Assembly: GCA_934271235.1 (NCBI GenBank)
Contig: CAKQQT010000010.1
Span: 1 to 64,000 of the forward strand
DNA from: an uncultured Clostridia bacterium
GTDB lineage: Bacteria; Bacillota; Clostridia; Peptostreptococcales; Anaerovoracaceae
Reading direction: 5' to 3'
Length of the DNA: 64,000 nt
Part shown: positions 25,942 through 34,018 of the stretch, piece after piece
Position numbering within the stretch: the stretch's first letter is position 1
Layout of the letters: every line of letters starts with the position of its first letter
Notes under the pieces: generated by a model
The model's input: the letters and a program-made list of their open reading frames with translations, nothing else
The model's database searches: none
What the model was told of the DNA's origin: nothing
Translations under genes and position numbers: made by a program

Positions 25942-26778
25942 ATGCTTGAAAAAAAATACGAAACTTCCTGCGGCACTATTCACTACTGGATGAACTCCGT
26001 TCGGGAAAACGCCGCAACGCTGGTCTTTCTCCCGGGTCTGACAGCAGATCACCGGTTGTTCGACCGCCAGATCGCCTTTTTCGAAAACCGCTGTTCGGTC
26101 TTTGTATGGGACGCTCCTGCACACGCGGCTTCCCGTCCGTTCCGTTTCGGCTTTGACCTGTTCGACAAAGCAAAATGGCTGGACGAGATTCTTTCACAAG
26201 AAAACATCACACGTCCGGTCATCATCGGCCAATCCATGGGCGGATACGTCGGTCAGGCCTACGCGGAATTATTTCCCGGCAGATTAAAAGGCTTTATCGC
26301 CATTGATTCCGCGCCGCTTCAAAGAAAATATGTCAGTGCCGCGGAGCTTTGGCTGCTGGAAAGAATGGAACCGATCTACCGTTATTATCCGTGGAAGCTT
26401 CTTCTAAGATCCGGTACCGACGGCGTGGCGGTCTCCGCATACGGTCGTCAGCTGATGCTGCAGATGATGCTGGAGTACAGCGGCGAAAAAGCATATTACG
26501 TAAAGCTGGCCGGCCACGGTTTCCGCATCCTTGCCGACGCCATGAAAAAAGACCTTCCTTACCGTCTTTCCTGTCCGTCGCTCCTGCTCTGCGGAGAAAA
26601 AGACCACGCCGGTTCCTGCATCCGCTATAACAAAGCCTGGCACCGCGACACCGGCATTCCGCTCGTTTGGCTTAAAGGTGCCGGTCACAACGCAAATACA
26701 GACCAGCCGGACACCGTAAATCAGCTGATCGCGCAGTTTCTTGCAGATGCCGCATTGGCCGAGCCGGTCACGATTTGA
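25942..26778 (+). CDS. Alpha/beta hydrolase
   Basis: 278 residues from the ATG at 25942 with AAAGGAG upstream. Nucleophile Ser in IGQSMGGYVGQ, oxyanion region LPGLTADHRL, Asp likely in LLCGEKDHAG and His in GAGHNANTDQPD. The order and lengths match proline-iminopeptidase/BioH-like or haloperoxidase-like hydrolases; the exact substrate cannot be told. It follows glycerate kinase by 134 bp and may share its transcript. Confidence 0.88.
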   Translation: MLEKKYETSCGTIHYWMNSVRENAATLVFLPGLTADHRLFDRQIAFFENRCSVFVWDAPAHAASRPFRFGFDLFDKAKWLDEILSQENITRPVIIGQSMGGYVGQAYAELFPGRLKGFIAIDSAPLQRKYVSAAELWLLERMEPIYRYYPWKLLLRSGTDGVAVSAYGRQLMLQMMLEYSGEKAYYVKLAGHGFRILADAMKKDLPYRLSCPSLLLCGEKDHAGSCIRYNKAWHRDTGIPLVWLKGAGHNANTDQPDTVNQLIAQFLADAALAEPVTI

Positions 26779-26877
26779 CAAGGGCATTGCCGCACCGGGA
26801 AATTTGCGATCGCCTCAGGCTTCCTCTTCACCGGAAAGTTTCGCGAAATTCGATAAAACCACCGGCTTTTCAGTTAC

Positions 26878-26886
26878 TTATCCACG
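26878..26886 (+). other. DnaA-box-like sequence
   Basis: TTATCCACG, one change from the consensus TTATCCACA. With the perfect inverted copy at 27079-27087 it may be a relic of a replicon or a chance pair in AT-rich DNA. Confidence 0.3.
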
Positions 26887-27078
26887 TTTTCACCGAAACT
26901 TCTCTTGCTTCACACGCAGCCGCCTCTCTTCGCCGAGCGGATTCGACATGCTTCGACAAATTTCGACTGTATTTTCACGGTCTGCAAACTTCCTAAGGAA
27001 AATCTCGCAAGTAGATTTTTCGAAATCCCTTCATCAATTTCTTCTTTTAGGCTTAAATGTAAAATTCTTACTTTAATT

Positions 27079-27087
27079 TGTGGATAA
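27079..27087 (-). other. Perfect DnaA box
   Basis: TGTGGATAA, the complement of consensus TTATCCACA. Located in the AT-rich intergenic part of the accessory patch, 200 bp from the other copy. Confidence 0.35.
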
Positions 27088-27145
27088 CTAATTTAAAAAG
27101 CGACGTTTTTATCTACTTCACCCATTTTCACATCTGCCTCTCATC

Positions 27146-27358
27146 TCACACCGGCAGATATTTTGATTTACGCTTCGTTCCATTCTTCCAACTATACGTT
27201 TTTGGGGTTGAAGCTTTGGTTTTGGCCTTTGCCGCCTTTTTCGCTGCAGTTTTTGTGGATTCTTTTTTCGCGGTCTTCTTGGCAACCTTGACCTTGGTTA
27301 AGCGCTTGCCGGCAGCTTTCACTTCTTTAAGCTTCGGTGCTTCCGCTGCAAGGCTGCT
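27146..27358 (-). pseudogene. Lys/Ala-rich C-terminal gene remnant
   Basis: An in-frame stretch of 70 codons on the minus strand, bounded by TAA at 27359-27361 and ending at TGA, without ATG or ribosome site (only an internal GTG). It encodes histone-H1-like repeats (KVKVAKKTAKKESTKTAAKK, then AAKAKTKA) and a basic end (WKNGTKRKSKYLPV). Such tails occur at the ends of topoisomerases, HU-like and other DNA-binding proteins. The clean amino-acid bias over 70 codons implies former coding DNA; the parent gene is unknown. Confidence 0.5.
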
Positions 27359-27369
27359 TTACTTATGCT

Positions 27370-27594
27370 TTATTCTGTTTGTAATTTGTGTTTTCTTTCG
27401 GTCTCTTTTATCACTTGCTCCAAAATCGCATGGACTTTCTCCGGCGTGTAGCCTTTTTTCCCGTTTTTGCGATTCTCCTCTATGCGCTTCAGTTGCTCGC
27501 AAAGGATTTGTTCCTTTTTGCTTTCATCAGATATTCCGTGAGTTTCTCTCTTTGATTCTGTACTTTGCATATTTCCCATTGCAAACTTTTTCAA
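27370..27594 (-). CDS. Small charged protein of unknown function, overlapping the AlbA_2 gene
   Basis: 74 residues starting at TTG (AAGGAG just upstream, spacing short) and overlapping the end of the AlbA_2-type gene by 68 bases; starts at internal ATGs (27579 or 27570) would shorten the overlap. The protein is helical and charged (EQLKRIEENRKNGKKGYTPE, then KVHAILEQVIKETERKHK). The GYTPEKVHAILEQVI end recalls the C-terminal part of RelB-type antitoxins, but the match is too weak to name. Coupling to the regulator upstream suggests joint function. Confidence 0.5.
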   Translation of the reverse strand: MKKFAMGNMQSTESKRETHGISDESKKEQILCEQLKRIEENRKNGKKGYTPEKVHAILEQVIKETERKHKLQTE

Positions 27595-29194
27595 GTTCTC
27601 CTTCCTTCACCAGTTTTGCCAAAATCGTATACGCTTGCCTTTCTGATATGTTTAATAAGTCGCTTGCATTTGTCTTTGTCACAAATCCACCTTGCTGCTT
27701 CGCTAATTTAAGAATTAACTCCGGATAACGAACTTTATCAATTCCGGTCTGCCTTACATATGCTGCAGTTTCATCACTTTCATGGTATACCTTTGCACCA
27801 AGAATGTACGCTCTGTTCTTTCCGTTTCCTACCGCTTCTATTAAGCCGCGTTCTACCAGATTTTCAATACTCGTTCTTATGCGAGCTTCCGTCAAGTTTG
27901 TGATTTCCGCAAGTCTTTCTACCGTCGCTCTACGTTCATTTTTCAAAGCTGATAAAATCATTAACGGATAAATGGAAAACGCTCGGCCAATCCGATTTTG
28001 TTCGTCAACAATCATTTTCGTAAAGGTAATATCCGGCTTTGCTCTCTGAATATACAGTTTTACGCATCTGCTTGTTGTTTCTGAAAAGTCAGGCCATGGA
28101 CGTCCGTAAATAATGGAGCCTTCATAAATCCGGTCAATCCCCCTGCCTGTTTTTTCTGCTAAGCCTACTCGTTTTAATGCATCTGCTAAGACTTGATTTC
28201 TTCCATGAGGCTCTACGGTAAGCAAGTTTTTCAAGTTTACCCCATCAATAAATCCTCCCGGGCTGCTGATTGTCAGACCCTCGTCATCAATGAGCACACG
28301 CACGCTGCCGAGCATGGTATAGTCCCGATGGCAAAATGCGTTCACAAGTCCTTCTCGAAACGCATTACGGTCAAACTCCGGAATCGGCAGTCGGAAAAGT
28401 CCATATTCCATTTCCCTTTCAGGATTCCATGCGTTCACATAGGTTTCTATGCGTTCAAAGACATCCAGCAATGGGCCAAACATAGTTTCGTTCATGCGTA
28501 CCGTAGTTCCTTCAAGTACCTGAAAATCTGTCCGAACAGTTGGCATCAGAACTTTTAGGCGTTCCTCTTTTCCGATCATTAACATGCCGGTAACGGTAGG
28601 TATGATCTTTCCTTCTTTCTCGGTCGTTAATCTCAGTGCGCGGTCTAATTCCTCATCCGTTAACTGAAGAAGATTCTTTTCTCCGCCCTGACGATTTTGA
28701 ATGATCTTGCGAAGACGAATTCTTTCATTTGGATCTAAATCGTCTTGTGATGCTCCACTCAAAGGCTGTGCTGAATAATCCAGTAAGCTTAGTTCTGATA
28801 GCCTACTCGGAATTTCATACGGATACATTGGAACATTTTCCGGATTTCCCTCTGCATTTAATCTTCTCCGCAATGTTTTTCCTGCGGAAGTCGCTGCTAC
28901 TGTTCGGCTTACCGGGATTTCAATTTTCATAATATCCGTATCATTTTCCCTTATGATTTCAGCGCGAACAGAAATCGATGGCACTGTCATGTTGGCAATC
29001 ATCGCTGCAAGTCCAATCGGGTCTTTATGGTTTTCATGCACACCGGTCGGCTGACCATTGTCCTCAACCCCTAAATACAAAACTCCACCTTCTGTATTTG
29101 CCATTCCAACAATCTCTTCCACCAGTTCTCTGTCTGAGTATCGCTTAAGATCACTCTTAAATTCTACAGTCAATGTTTCGTTTTTCGGTATCAT
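27527..29194 (-). CDS. AlbA_2 (Schlafen-like) domain ATPase-like transcriptional regulator
   Basis: 555 residues. Residues 1-130 form an AlbA_2/Schlafen-type domain (ETLTVEFKSDLKRYS, GGVLYLGVEDNGQPTGV). The middle has a GHKL-type ATP-binding module (EGLVNAFCHRDY, TISSPGGFIDG, KTGRGIDRIYEG) as in the RecG-like COG2865 family. The C-terminal third has two winged helices (ERLAEITNLTEARIRTSIEN, and NASDLLNISERQAYTILAKL). Such proteins act as regulators or in defence-type accessory loci. ATG with AAGGAGG upstream and a strong promoter overlapped by TTTAACT/AGTTAAA repeats, suggesting autoregulation. Codon use and base composition are AT-richer than neighbours, consistent with transfer. Confidence 0.85.
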   Translation of the reverse strand: MIPKNETLTVEFKSDLKRYSDRELVEEIVGMANTEGGVLYLGVEDNGQPTGVHENHKDPIGLAAMIANMTVPSISVRAEIIRENDTDIMKIEIPVSRTVAATSAGKTLRRRLNAEGNPENVPMYPYEIPSRLSELSLLDYSAQPLSGASQDDLDPNERIRLRKIIQNRQGGEKNLLQLTDEELDRALRLTTEKEGKIIPTVTGMLMIGKEERLKVLMPTVRTDFQVLEGTTVRMNETMFGPLLDVFERIETYVNAWNPEREMEYGLFRLPIPEFDRNAFREGLVNAFCHRDYTMLGSVRVLIDDEGLTISSPGGFIDGVNLKNLLTVEPHGRNQVLADALKRVGLAEKTGRGIDRIYEGSIIYGRPWPDFSETTSRCVKLYIQRAKPDITFTKMIVDEQNRIGRAFSIYPLMILSALKNERRATVERLAEITNLTEARIRTSIENLVERGLIEAVGNGKNRAYILGAKVYHESDETAAYVRQTGIDKVRYPELILKLAKQQGGFVTKTNASDLLNISERQAYTILAKLVKEGELEKVCNGKYAKYRIKERNSRNI

Positions 29195-29238
29195 TGACTT
29201 AATTCCTCCTTATATCATTAACTCCCTCTTTTAAGTGC

Positions 29239-29267
29239 ATTATACACTGTTTAACTTTCCTTGTCGA
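29239..29267 (-). promoter_or_regulatory. Promoter of the AlbA_2-type gene
   Basis: On the minus strand TCGACA (29262-29267), 17-bp spacer, TATAAT (29239-29244), 45 bases before the ATG. The TTTAACT at 29250-29256 lies between the boxes and AGTTAAA at 29267-29273 touches the -35, so a protein bound there would block RNA polymerase. Confidence 0.75.
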
Positions 29268-29318
29268 GTTAAATTTGCATTTTAACTTACATATGATGAG
29301 TTAAACAAGAGAGTTAAA
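29250..29318. repeat. Five TTTAACT/AGTTAAA repeats, probable operator array
   Basis: TTTAACT at 29250-29256 and 29281-29287; AGTTAAA at 29267-29273, 29299-29305 and 29312-29318. They form two inverted pairs with 10- and 11-base gaps plus an extra half-site, covering and preceding the promoter. This is the form of a cooperative repressor operator; the winged-helix regulator encoded next to it is the obvious candidate. Confidence 0.65.
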
Positions 29319-29675
29319 ATACGGGGCGGAATCGCAAGAAGCTCTCTTGTCCGCTGGGCAATCTGCTTTTCGATTGCTTCAAGCCGCGCTTCCGGCAGGT
29401 TAATGGATGGATGGCGTGTAAAGGTAAAGCCGATCAGTTTGCGAAGCTGCGCTTTCTGTTTGGTGCCCATTACTTCCCGACAGACTTTTTCATAAGAAAT
29501 GCGGTACGGATTGGAGCGGGTCTTTGCGTATGCGTCCAGTTCCTTAAAATCTTCCGGCATTGCGTAGTTAAAGAGCGATAATCCGTTATCGAATATCGGT
29601 GCAGGCGCAAGGATTTTTCCGGTATATTTATCCCGAAGCACGCAAACTCTTGAAAAATTAAACGTTGATTTCAAC
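29282..29675 (-). pseudogene. Truncated HipA-like kinase C-terminal fragment
   Basis: About 125 codons open from the edge of the tsf terminator to a TAA at 29282. The sequence (VLRDKYTGKILAPAPIFDNG, LSLFNYAMPEDF, ARLEAIEKQIAQRTREL) matches the C-terminal lobe of HipA-like Ser/Thr kinases, including the IFDNG metal-binding Asp. The N-terminal three quarters, with the ATP loop and the DRH-type catalytic site, is missing; upstream in-frame codons come from the tsf terminator and are not gene sequence. The last residues run into the operator array of the AlbA_2 gene. A relic of a toxin-antitoxin or phage-defence kinase gene. Confidence 0.7.
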
Positions 29676-29708
29676 AAAAAACCCCGTAAAATCAACGATT
29701 CTACGAGG
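29676..29708 (-). terminator. Rho-independent terminator of rpsB-tsf
   Basis: On the minus strand CCTCGTAGAATC, loop GTT, GATTTTACGGGG and six T: a 12-bp stem about 105 bases past the tsf stop. The HipA-like fragment starts directly after it, so foreign DNA seems joined at this terminator. Confidence 0.92.
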
Positions 29709-29813
29709 TCTTGGTGTTGTTGACGATTAAAAAGTTGTTTGTGCTTTCGCACGGTTTTGCAGGCATGCGGGCGGAGCCGTATGCTTGCGGGTTATTTCCG
29801 CTGATTTGCGAAC

Positions 29814-30902
29814 TTATTTAAGCTGTGCAGCTACTTCTGCAGCGAAATCTTCTTCTTTCTTTTCGATACCTTCGCCGACTTCGAAGCGTACGATCTTCGC
29901 GATGGAGAGATCCTTGCTTACGGATTCGAGGTACTTCGCAACGCTCTGCTTGCCATCTTCTGCTCTTACATAAGTCTGGTCAAGGAGACAGATGTCCTTT
30001 AACTGCTTGGAAATACGTCCTTCTACAAGGCCAAGGAAGATCTTGTTTGCGGAGATTTCAGCCTTATCGGCAACAGCAAGTTCAGCAAGTTTTGCCTTCG
30101 CGTCCTGAGAAAGGAAGTTCGGCAGATAGTTGAAATTGAAGCTCTTGTCGTTTCTCTTTTCTTCTAAGACTGCAACGTCTTCAGCGTCCCAAACGCCTGC
30201 GACAGCCTTATCCAGTAATGCGTTTAAGATTGGCTTCGGCAGGGAGAACGGATCGTTTAACGCGCTTTCCAGCGTGATCTCTCTGATCTTTGCAAGTTCG
30301 TCCGCAGAGATATCGTTTCTGCTGACATACTGCGGGTTCATAGCCGCAACCTGCATTGCAACGTTTGTTAAAGCTTCTTTTGCAGCATCGGTCGCTTCGC
30401 CGTTTCCGACAACGATAACGCCGATTCTGCCGCCGCCGTGAACGTAGGAAGTAACGACATCGCCGGATACTTTCTCGATTCTTCTGACGGACATGTTTTC
30501 ACCGATCTTCGCGATCTTCGCCGTTAACGCGTCCGCAACGGTCGCGCCGTCAAACGCCATCGCCTTGAAAGCTTCGATGTCATTGGACTCTGCGGTCAGC
30601 GCGAGTTTTGCAAGACCGTCTACGAATGCAACGAATTCTTCATTCTTGGAAACGAAGTCTGTTTCGGAGTTAACTTCTACGATAGCAGCCGTCTTGCGAT
30701 CATCCGAAAAAGCGATCTTTACTAAGCCCTCTGCAGCGATTCTGCCGGCTTTTTTAGCAGCCTTAGCAAGTCCTTTTTCTCTTAAATAGTCAACTGCAGC
30801 TTCAATGTTGCCGTCAACTTCTACTAATGCCTTTTTGCAGTCCATCATGCCTGCGCCGGTCATTTCTCTTAATTCTTTTACCATCTGAGCAGTAACAGCC
30901 AT
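29814..30902 (-). CDS. tsf: Translation elongation factor Ts
   Basis: 362 residues; most bacterial EF-Ts are near 290-310. The N-terminal UBA-like part (TAQMVKELREMTGAGMMDCK, ALVEVDGNIEAAVDYLR) and the core signature (VEVNSETDFVSKNEEF) are normal, as is the C-terminal VEGRISKQLKDICLLDQ stretch. Residues about 212-280, between these, form an additional segment (NDPFSLPKPILNALLDKAV onwards). EF-Ts exchanges GDP for GTP on EF-Tu. It follows rpsB by 49 bp with GGAGG upstream of the ATG. Confidence 0.95.
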   Translation of the reverse strand: MAVTAQMVKELREMTGAGMMDCKKALVEVDGNIEAAVDYLREKGLAKAAKKAGRIAAEGLVKIAFSDDRKTAAIVEVNSETDFVSKNEEFVAFVDGLAKLALTAESNDIEAFKAMAFDGATVADALTAKIAKIGENMSVRRIEKVSGDVVTSYVHGGGRIGVIVVGNGEATDAAKEALTNVAMQVAAMNPQYVSRNDISADELAKIREITLESALNDPFSLPKPILNALLDKAVAGVWDAEDVAVLEEKRNDKSFNFNYLPNFLSQDAKAKLAELAVADKAEISANKIFLGLVEGRISKQLKDICLLDQTYVRAEDGKQSVAKYLESVSKDLSIAKIVRFEVGEGIEKKEEDFAAEVAAQLK

Positions 30903-30951
30903 TTTCTTTTCCTCCTGTGATTTTCTCGTTTAAGGTTTGGTCGAATTCGAC

Positions 30952-31719
30952 TTATTCTTCAGCAGCAGCTTCTTCAGCGGATGCTTCAGCTTCCTCAGCC
31001 GGAGTTTCTTCAGCCGGAGTTCCTTCGTCAAAGCTTTCGCCCTGGTTTGCTTCGATGACTGCGTCAGCCATTCTTGCAGCGATCAGTTTTACCGCTCTGA
31101 TCGCGTCGTCGTTTGCAGGGATGACATAGTCAACATCGTCCGGGTCACAGTTTGTATCAACGATACCAACGATCGGAATTCCCAGGATTCTTGCTTCTTT
31201 GACTGCGATTCTTTCTTTCTTAGGGTCAACAACGAATAATGCGCCAGGCATTCCCTTCATGTCCTTGATACCGCCTAAGAACTTTTCAAGTTTGTCAGCT
31301 TCTGCTCTCAGCTTGATAACTTCTTTCTTTGCCAGCTTTTCGAATGTGCCGTCTTCTTCCATTCTGCGGATGTCGTTGAGTCTCTGGATTCTCTTTGCAA
31401 TCGTCTTGTGGTTTGTCAGCATGCCGCCGAGCCATCTTTCGCTTACATAGTACTGTCCGCATCTGGTCGCTTCGTCAACGATCGCCTGCTGAGCCTGTTT
31501 CTTTGTTCCTACGAACAGGACCGGCTTGCCGGATTCGCCGACGCTTCTCATGAAGTCATAAGCTTCGTCGATCTTCTTTACCGTCTTCTGTAAGTCGATA
31601 ATGTAGATACCGTTTCTTTCTGTGTAGATGTACGGAGCCATCTTCGGGTTCCATCTTCTGGTCTGGTGTCCGAAATGTACACCTGCTTCGAGTAATTGTT
31701 TCATTGAAATTACTGCCAT
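30952..31719 (-). CDS. rpsB: Ribosomal protein uS2
   Basis: 255 residues from the ATG at 31719 (GGAGGAACAAAA upstream). The S2 pattern is complete ([51 protein letters not shown]). The C-terminal 30 residues are Glu/Ala-rich ([19 protein letters not shown]). First gene of rpsB-tsf with its own promoter and a 5' hairpin. Confidence 0.98.
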   Translation of the reverse strand: MAVISMKQLLEAGVHFGHQTRRWNPKMAPYIYTERNGIYIIDLQKTVKKIDEAYDFMRSVGESGKPVLFVGTKKQAQQAIVDEATRCGQYYVSERWLGGMLTNHKTIAKRIQRLNDIRRMEEDGTFEKLAKKEVIKLRAEADKLEKFLGGIKDMKGMPGALFVVDPKKERIAVKEARILGIPIVGIVDTNCDPDDVDYVIPANDDAIRAVKLIAARMADAVIEANQGESFDEGTPAEETPAEEAEASAEEAAAEE

Positions 31720-31835
31720 TTTTGTTCCTCCTGGTTTTTTGCTTCCATCGCCTTTGAGTCTCATACCGCATGCCGTCCGGCACCCTTATGTCAGGGAAAC
31801 GCGGCAACCTTCTCGGGTCGGCGATGTGCTTGATT

Positions 31836-31868
31836 TACGTGGTATGGCGGATTTGCACACACCACGTA
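31836..31868 (-). promoter_or_regulatory. 5' leader hairpin of rpsB mRNA
   Basis: TACGTGGT (31836-31843) and ACCACGTA (31861-31868) form a perfect 8-bp stem with a 17-base loop at the very 5' end of the predicted transcript, followed by about 115 leader bases. Ribosomal protein genes are often autoregulated through such leaders, so S2 feedback is possible; I do not recognise a named leader class. Confidence 0.5.
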
Positions 31869-31870
31869 TT

Positions 31871-31899
31871 ACTTTACTATATTTTGTACAAAAATGCAA
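31871..31899 (-). promoter_or_regulatory. Promoter of rpsB-tsf
   Basis: On the minus strand TTGCAT (31894-31899), 17-bp spacer, TAAAGT (31871-31876), located between the LytTR stop at 31907 and the leader hairpin. A TATAGT overlaps by one base as an alternative -10. Confidence 0.55.
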
Positions 31900-31906
31900 G
31901 AAAAAT

Positions 31907-32245
31907 TTAGAACAGTTTCTGCATATACGCTGCAAACGCCTGCTTGGTGCGGATAAAATTTTCTCTGCCCAGTCCGAAGCTGCTGCCGTTCTTAAAGTAG
32001 ACGATCTGATCTTTCATGACACGCACCTGATCAAAATTCAGGAAAACACTTTTCAGGCATGGGAAGAACCGTCTGTCAAGGTACGGTTTGTAGTCTCTCG
32101 CCTTGCAGTATTTGGAATAGGTATCGTTCTCGGTCACGATGCGCGTGATCCTCCCGCATTGCTGTATGTAAAGGATCTCGTCAAGCGGTACCTTGCGGCA
32201 TTGCGTCGGCCCGACAAGCGGCAGATATTTTTCCATGCGTTCCAT
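31907..32245 (-). CDS. Stand-alone LytTR DNA-binding protein
   Basis: 112 residues from the ATG at 32245 with GGGGGG upstream; the longer frame to 32482 has no start support. It consists of a LytTR domain alone (VPLDEILYIQQCGRITRIV, DRRFFPCLKSVFLNFDQVRV, QIVYFKNGSSFGLGRENF) without a receiver or membrane part. LytTR proteins bind pairs of short direct repeats and regulate virulence, competence or envelope genes. It lies just upstream of rpsB on the same strand. Confidence 0.88.
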   Translation of the reverse strand: MERMEKYLPLVGPTQCRKVPLDEILYIQQCGRITRIVTENDTYSKYCKARDYKPYLDRRFFPCLKSVFLNFDQVRVMKDQIVYFKNGSSFGLGRENFIRTKQAFAAYMQKLF

Positions 32246-32482
32246 GCGTGTTCCCCCCTTATACATCCTAATTATGCCATTTTTCTCCTGTTTTTTCCAC
32301 ATACTTTTTTCGACAATTTTCTTCTTTTTTCTGCAAAATTCCCGTAAATTCCGGAGTGTTTCCGCAAGGTTTCCGCCGCGGCTATTCCCAAATCCGTGAA
32401 AAAAGTCCAAAAAGATGTAATCGCACGCTCTCTCAGCCCTGCACGGTAAGGAAATCCGAATATCAAAGCCCCGTAAGGTCAA
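32246..32482. other. Upstream region of the LytTR gene
   Basis: With the terminator beside it, this gives about 310 bp without a gene. No promoter with good -35/-10 boxes was found; ATAATTA and TATAAG elements lie near 32260-32282. The part next to the terminator repeats the words AAAGCCCCG and GTAAGGTC (32465-32490). Confidence 0.4.
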
Positions 32483-32524
32483 AGCCCCGCAGGATCCTTG
32501 ATCTTGAATTGATCCTGCGGGGCT
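32483..32524. terminator. Strong hairpin terminator after the transglutaminase-like gene
   Basis: AGCCCCGCAGGATC (32483-32496) and GATCCTGCGGGGCT (32511-32524) form a perfect 14-bp stem with a 14-base loop. Short T runs flank both sides, so it may act in both directions; it ends the sigma-54 operon 34 bp past the stop at 32558. Confidence 0.88.
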
Positions 32525-32557
32525 TTTGTCTGTCGAAATTATTTGATTCTTTTCCTC

Positions 32558-34009
32558 TTACTTCAGATGAATGTCGATCGGAATATGGCGGTAGATCAGA
32601 TCGTCGCCGTAAACGCCGCTGTCCTCATATTCGATCTCGCCGCACTGGTTGTCGTACGGGTCCAGCCTCCGCTGCTGTTTCGGCGGATGGAAATCATGCT
32701 GAAAGCGGTTGTTGATCGGGATCCGATACGGATCCACATTGCCGAAGAAAAAATTCCAACGGTCAAGTGCTTTTCTCGCATAGGCCAGCGCGCCTCCTGC
32801 AAGGTCGGCATGAAGCCAGCCAAAGCCCGCGATAAAGAACTTTGCCCAGTCGTGCTCGCCGACATAGCTCGGTGACGCCTCCAGCCCGGACTCCCACTGC
32901 GCGGGGATCCCGGCGATGCGGCAGAGCGTGATGAACAGCAAGGACTGGATGCCGCAGTCGCCTCTGCGGTTCAGAGCGCAGTACTCGGTCAGATTGTCGA
33001 TGCTCGCATAATCGCGCACAAAACGATAATCGGTGCCGGTCGTTACAAAATCATAGATCTTTCTGGCCTTATGCAGCGGCTCGGTCTCGTCTCCGACGAT
33101 TTCCTCGCAGATCGTGACAAGATGCGGCGTGAACACAATGTGCGGCGCCTCTTCCTGCAGATCTTCCCGGCAAAAAGCATCTTCCGCTCTGCCTTCCGGC
33201 ACGCCCGGCGTATGCTGCGGCAGCGCTGCCTCTGAGGCTTTCGGCGTATGCCGCGCTTCTGCTGCGCGCGATCCGTCTTCCTGCAGAATACGGCTAAGAT
33301 CGTGATAAGGCACGGTATAATCGAACGCATATTCCAGCGAGAAGATCTGTCCTTTCGCAGCGGTTTCTTCAAAATAGGCCGTCGGCTGCGCCTCGTGTCC
33401 GCCGGAAATAAAGTCCGGCTGCGGAGAGCACTGCAGCAGTTCAAAGTTCGTGATGCCGTCTCGTTCACGCGGGATCGGGATATGGACCCGGATCGGTCTG
33501 CCCTCACGCAGCGCGCGCGGCGCGATCTCCACTTCATGCCGGATATGGATGTGCGCCGTTCTGCTGACGCCGTCCCGGCAGCTGTGCAGATAGTCTTCGA
33601 TCAGACGATAATCACTGGTGTCGCCTGCTTCCGTCCGTGACCAGATCTGCGGATAAACTTTGTAAAGCGTGGATGCGAAACTGTCCAGATAGCGGACCTG
33701 TCCGTTTACATAGATCCAATCCGCCTTGTCCTCCATCCGCAGCTGTTCCAGTTCCTGCGCGGTCATTTTCGGGATCCTTTCCTGCAGGATCTTGAGCGCT
33801 TCTTCCGGACAGACGGTATACCGTTCTTCCAGGTTCTGCAGAATGCCCAGCTCCAGTTCCAGACGGCAGCGCAGCGCGTAGTCTGTCGCTTCGTCCTGCA
33901 GATATGCCGCGATGCGGCTGCGGGCGTTTTCAAAGAATCCGCCCCATTTTTCTTTTTCGATTGCCTCCGGCAGCGGAACCGCCAGATATTTCAGATCTTC
34001 ATACTTCAT
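32558..34009 (-). CDS. Transglutaminase-domain protein
   Basis: 483 residues. The C-terminal half holds a transglutaminase/protease-like domain with the catalytic Cys in RRGDCGIQSLLF, His in GEHDWAKFF and Asp in HADLAGG. The N-terminal part is helical and rich in Glu and Leu, then a beta-rich segment (IHIRHEVEIAPRAL, RVHIPIPRERDGI). A Pro/Ala/Glu-rich insertion (about 247-280) contains a short DNA repeat. No signal peptide, so it acts in the cytoplasm, perhaps as a peptide amidase or protease. It is last in the operon after a dipeptidase and permease. Confidence 0.85.
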   Translation of the reverse strand: MKYEDLKYLAVPLPEAIEKEKWGGFFENARSRIAAYLQDEATDYALRCRLELELGILQNLEERYTVCPEEALKILQERIPKMTAQELEQLRMEDKADWIYVNGQVRYLDSFASTLYKVYPQIWSRTEAGDTSDYRLIEDYLHSCRDGVSRTAHIHIRHEVEIAPRALREGRPIRVHIPIPRERDGITNFELLQCSPQPDFISGGHEAQPTAYFEETAAKGQIFSLEYAFDYTVPYHDLSRILQEDGSRAAEARHTPKASEAALPQHTPGVPEGRAEDAFCREDLQEEAPHIVFTPHLVTICEEIVGDETEPLHKARKIYDFVTTGTDYRFVRDYASIDNLTEYCALNRRGDCGIQSLLFITLCRIAGIPAQWESGLEASPSYVGEHDWAKFFIAGFGWLHADLAGGALAYARKALDRWNFFFGNVDPYRIPINNRFQHDFHPPKQQRRLDPYDNQCGEIEYEDSGVYGDDLIYRHIPIDIHLK

Positions 34010-34018
34010 ATTTTTTTC

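Larger units (their letters stand above)
26779..27145. other. Non-coding left edge of an AT-rich accessory patch
   Basis: About 370 bp without a supported gene. Base composition drops to AT-rich around 26870. Two DnaA-box-like sequences face each other (see 26878-26886 and 27079-27087). Repeated TTCGACA-type words near 26940-26965 resemble others at 24225-24260. No terminator for the plus-strand hydrolase was recognised. Confidence 0.5.

Noticed and set aside
27078..27728. A 216-codon plus-strand open frame, Phe/Leu-rich
   Set aside because: It is the antisense of the Lys-rich remnant and the small ORF; the hydrophobic look comes from reversed Lys/Glu codons.
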